From the NCBI GenBank assembly GCA_964636895.1, contig CAZWUW010000109.1:1-7603 (forward strand): a DNA stretch of 7,603 nt. The letters are read 5' to 3'. The notes under the pieces are model-generated. The model worked only from the letters and a program-made list of their open reading frames with translations, was not told the origin of the DNA and ran no database searches. This DNA comes from CAZWUW01 sp964636895. GTDB lineage: Bacteria > Bacillota > Thermincolia > Thermincolales > CAZWUW01. Within the stretch, counting starts at the first letter, position 1, and each line of letters starts with the position of its first letter. Below, piece after piece: positions 5,713-7,603 of the stretch. Both the position numbers and the translations under genes were made by a program.

Positions 5713-6777
5713 ATGGCAGAGGCAAAAGCAAAGCTGGGTTTACTGGACCGGCTGCTGACCCTGTGGATTTTTCTGGCTATGGCCATTGGTGTAGGTATAG
5801 GTTATTTTTTTCCGGGCGTAGCCGATTTGCTTGACAGTTTGTCTGTTGGTACTACTTCCATTCCGATAGCGGCCGGACTGATTATAATGATGTATCCGCC
5901 GTTGGCCAAAGTTAACTACCGGGAATTAGGCAAGGTGTTTAAGAATACTCGCGTACTGGCTTTGTCGCTGGTGCAAAACTGGATTATCGGCCCTGTGTTG
6001 ATGTTTGTTTTAGCTATTGGGTTCTTGTATGATTACCCCGAATATATGGTGGGTCTAATCCTTATTGGCCTGGCCAGGTGTATCGCCATGGTTATTGTTT
6101 GGAACGGTTTGGCCAAAGGGGATGCGGAATATACAGCTGGCCTGGTGGCATTCAATTCTGTTTTTCAGGTGATTTTTTATTCCGTATATGCCTACGTGTT
6201 TATTACCGTATTACCCGGAGTGTTTGGGCTTAAAGGCATGGAAGTAGACATTTCCGTAGGTGAAGTAGCCAAAAGTGTAGGTATTTATCTGGGTATTCCC
6301 TTCGTTGCCGGGCTGCTGACCAGGCTGTTCCTGGAACCGGCTAAGGGCAAAGAGTGGTACGAAAAAACTTTTGTGCCGAAGATTAGTCCGTTGGCTTTGC
6401 TGGCACTTTTATTTACTATTGTAGTAATGTTTTCATACAAAGGGAATTATATTATAAAGCTGCCTATGGATGTAATTCGTATTTCCATCCCGCTGATTAT
6501 CTATTTTGTGGTTATGTTTGCGGTTTCATTTTTCCTCAGCCGCAAGGCCGGTGTTAACTACCCGCAGACCACCAGTCTTTCTTTTACTGCGGCCGGTAAT
6601 AACTTTGAGCTGGCGATTGCGGTGGCTGTAGCGGTATTCGGGATTGAATCCGGGCAGGCCTTCGCAGCGGTAATCGGTCCGCTGATTGAAGTGCCGGTAA
6701 TGATTGGCCTGGTTAATGTAGCCCTGGCCTGGGGCCGTAAATACTATAACAAAGAAGGGCAGCTGCTGGAGAGTTAA
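5713..6777 (+). CDS. acr3: Arsenite efflux carrier Acr3
   Basis: 354-residue integral membrane protein of the ACR3 branch of the BART superfamily, exporting As(III) (some also Sb(III)). About ten hydrophobic helices can be traced, starting with LWIFLAMAIGVGIGYFF (17-33). The family's essential cysteine is present in LARCIAMVIVWN (Cys123), and the conserved acidic residue in the late helix is in GPLIEVPVM (Glu326). Further ACR3 signatures include QNWIIGPVLMF and FTAAGNNFELAIAVAVA. ATG at 5713 is preceded by GGGAGGTG at 6 bases; an upstream GTG at 5662 overlaps arsA and has no such site. It is the last gene of the ars operon and is followed by a strong terminator. Full length matches the family. 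Acr3 can work alone using the membrane potential; coupling to ArsA is implied by the operon but not shown. Confidence 0.97.
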   Translation: MAEAKAKLGLLDRLLTLWIFLAMAIGVGIGYFFPGVADLLDSLSVGTTSIPIAAGLIIMMYPPLAKVNYRELGKVFKNTRVLALSLVQNWIIGPVLMFVLAIGFLYDYPEYMVGLILIGLARCIAMVIVWNGLAKGDAEYTAGLVAFNSVFQVIFYSVYAYVFITVLPGVFGLKGMEVDISVGEVAKSVGIYLGIPFVAGLLTRLFLEPAKGKEWYEKTFVPKISPLALLALLFTIVVMFSYKGNYIIKLPMDVIRISIPLIIYFVVMFAVSFFLSRKAGVNYPQTTSLSFTAAGNNFELAIAVAVAVFGIESGQAFAAVIGPLIEVPVMIGLVNVALAWGRKYYNKEGQLLES

Positions 6778-6856
6778 TTATTTTTTGATTATGGGGAAAA
6801 ATATTGGGATGGTAGAGAAATACAACCAATAGAAACTGAAAAAAATAAATAGTTAT

Positions 6857-6888
6857 AAAAAAGCCTCGCAGAAATGCGAGGCTTTTTT
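6857..6888. terminator. Bidirectional intrinsic terminator between acr3 and proS
   Basis: Perfect stem GCCTCGCA (6863-6870) / TGCGAGGC (6875-6882) with a GAAA tetraloop, flanked by an A-run on the left and T6 (6883-6888) on the right, so the stem can extend with A-T pairs. The T-run follows the hairpin in either direction, serving both convergent genes. The remaining gap 6778-6856 is AT-rich and I see nothing else in it. Confidence 0.92.
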
Positions 6889-6905
6889 ATTGATATCTAA
6901 ATAAT

Positions 6906-7603
6906 TTAATATGCTTTAGCCACAATCACATCGCCCTTGCTTGGCATGTTGCAATTAAAGCACATTTTGAATGTATTCACATTTTCCAATAAGCAGCGCG
7001 TGGTTGCTTTATATTCGCGCAGCTTATCTTCGCATTCGCGCATTTGGCACCATCCCGTTTGATAGATACCATTATTTGCTTCTAACTCTGGCCCAAATTG
7101 AGTAAGCTTTTCAGCTTTGTGCCATAAAGATTTTCTTTTTTCTACTGCTTTTGCAAACATCTTGCTTTGCATGGTATCAAGCAATGCAGCAATTTCAGTA
7201 TCTAAATTATTCATGCCAACAACAATTTTGCCTGCTTCTAAGCGACTCGTGACCACTACTTGATCTTGCTCAACGTCTCGCGGACCAACTTCTAAGCGAA
7301 GCGGAACGCCTTTGAGTTCCCAGTGATAGAATTTAGCGCCGGGAGTTTTGTGATCATCAGCATCAACATGAATGCGAATATTTTTTGCTTCCAATGCAGT
7401 TTTAATACGCTCAAGCGCTTTATTTACCACATCCTCAAGCCCCTTTTTATAAATAGGGATAATCACCACTTGAATTGGAGCAATCTTTGGAGGCAAAATG
7501 AGCCCTTTTGCATCGCCATGCACCATAACCACTGCACCAATTAAACGCGTTGTAGCGCCCCAGCTGGTTAAATGTGGATGGGCAAGATTGCCATTACGAT
7601 CCT
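6906..7603 (-). CDS. proS: Prolyl-tRNA synthetase, archaeal/eukaryotic type, 3' part (5' end outside window)
   Basis: Class II aminoacyl-tRNA synthetase charging tRNA-Pro with proline. The frame is open to the window edge and continues upstream of the GTG at 7532 with codons for LTSWGATTRLIGAVVMVHGD, the motif-3 region of the catalytic core. Then come LPPKIAPIQVVIIPI and the anticodon-binding domain, and the C-terminal zinc-type domain with GWCQMREC (CX4C), ATTRC and MCFNC (CX2C), ending in AKAY. The terminal tyrosine and this extra domain define the archaeal/eukaryotic (ProS type 3) form and exclude the long bacterial form with an editing insertion. I counted about 42% G+C. Of 11 arginine codons 6 are CGC and none CGG, whereas arsA uses CGG often. 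This suggests transfer, a second copy, or an assembly join. Convergent with the ars operon and not functionally related to it. Confidence 0.95.
   Translation of the reverse strand, partial: DRNGNLAHPHLTSWGATTRLIGAVVMVHGDAKGLILPPKIAPIQVVIIPIYKKGLEDVVNKALERIKTALEAKNIRIHVDADDHKTPGAKFYHWELKGVPLRLEVGPRDVEQDQVVVTSRLEAGKIVVGMNNLDTEIAALLDTMQSKMFAKAVEKRKSLWHKAEKLTQFGPELEANNGIYQTGWCQMRECEDKLREYKATTRCLLENVNTFKMCFNCNMPSKGDVIVAKAY

Noticed and set aside
6793..6834. Tiny ORF starting at ATG in the acr3-proS gap
   Set aside because: Only 13 codons, no ribosome binding site, and immediately before a terminator.

Overview
The window looks like a piece of an anaerobic, low-to-mid GC Firmicutes genome, with Peptococcaceae relatives (Desulfotomaculum/Pelotomaculum type) as my best guess. 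The reasons are strong GGAGG-type ribosome binding sites, TATAAT promoters, a Gram-positive-style lipoprotein multihaem cytochrome and a tandem-HTH XRE regulator. This placement is inferred from style and family knowledge; no rRNA or marker gene settles it. The last gene (proS fragment) has different codon use and lower G+C, so it may be a transferred gene or an assembly join.

Layout. (1) 1-700, plus strand: 3' part of a PhoR/WalK-like sensor histidine kinase, ended by a hairpin terminator. (2) 742-2103, minus strand: a multihaem cytochrome c lipoprotein with 11 CXXCH motifs. Its reading frame is interrupted by one in-frame TGA at 1890-1888, followed at the right distance by a perfect 7-bp hairpin whose loop begins with G. 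I read it as a selenocysteine codon with a bacterial SECIS element, making one 453-residue selenoprotein rather than two genes or a pseudogene. (3) 2239-2844, minus strand: a regulator with two XRE helix-turn-helix domains, its own terminator, and a palindrome over its -10 box. (4) 3115-6777, plus strand: an arsenite-resistance operon arsR-arsD-arsA-acr3 with a good promoter and tight gene spacing, ended by a GAAA-loop bidirectional terminator. (5) 6906-7603, minus strand: 3' part of an archaeal/eukaryotic-type prolyl-tRNA synthetase.

How the genes work together. In the ars operon, ArsR would release its operator on binding As(III). ArsD hands As(III) to the ArsA ATPase, which normally energises a membrane efflux carrier. 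Here the carrier is Acr3, not ArsB. No arsenate reductase (arsC) is present, consistent with a habitat where arsenite is the main form or with arsC lying elsewhere. The cytochrome is an exported, membrane-anchored electron carrier or oxidoreductase. The XRE gene lies just upstream on the same strand, but a terminator and a separate promoter lie between them.

The observation most worth following up is the predicted selenocysteine-containing multihaem cytochrome. Ordinary gene calling would split it into a 71-residue lipoprotein and a 375-residue leaderless cytochrome, or call it a pseudogene.
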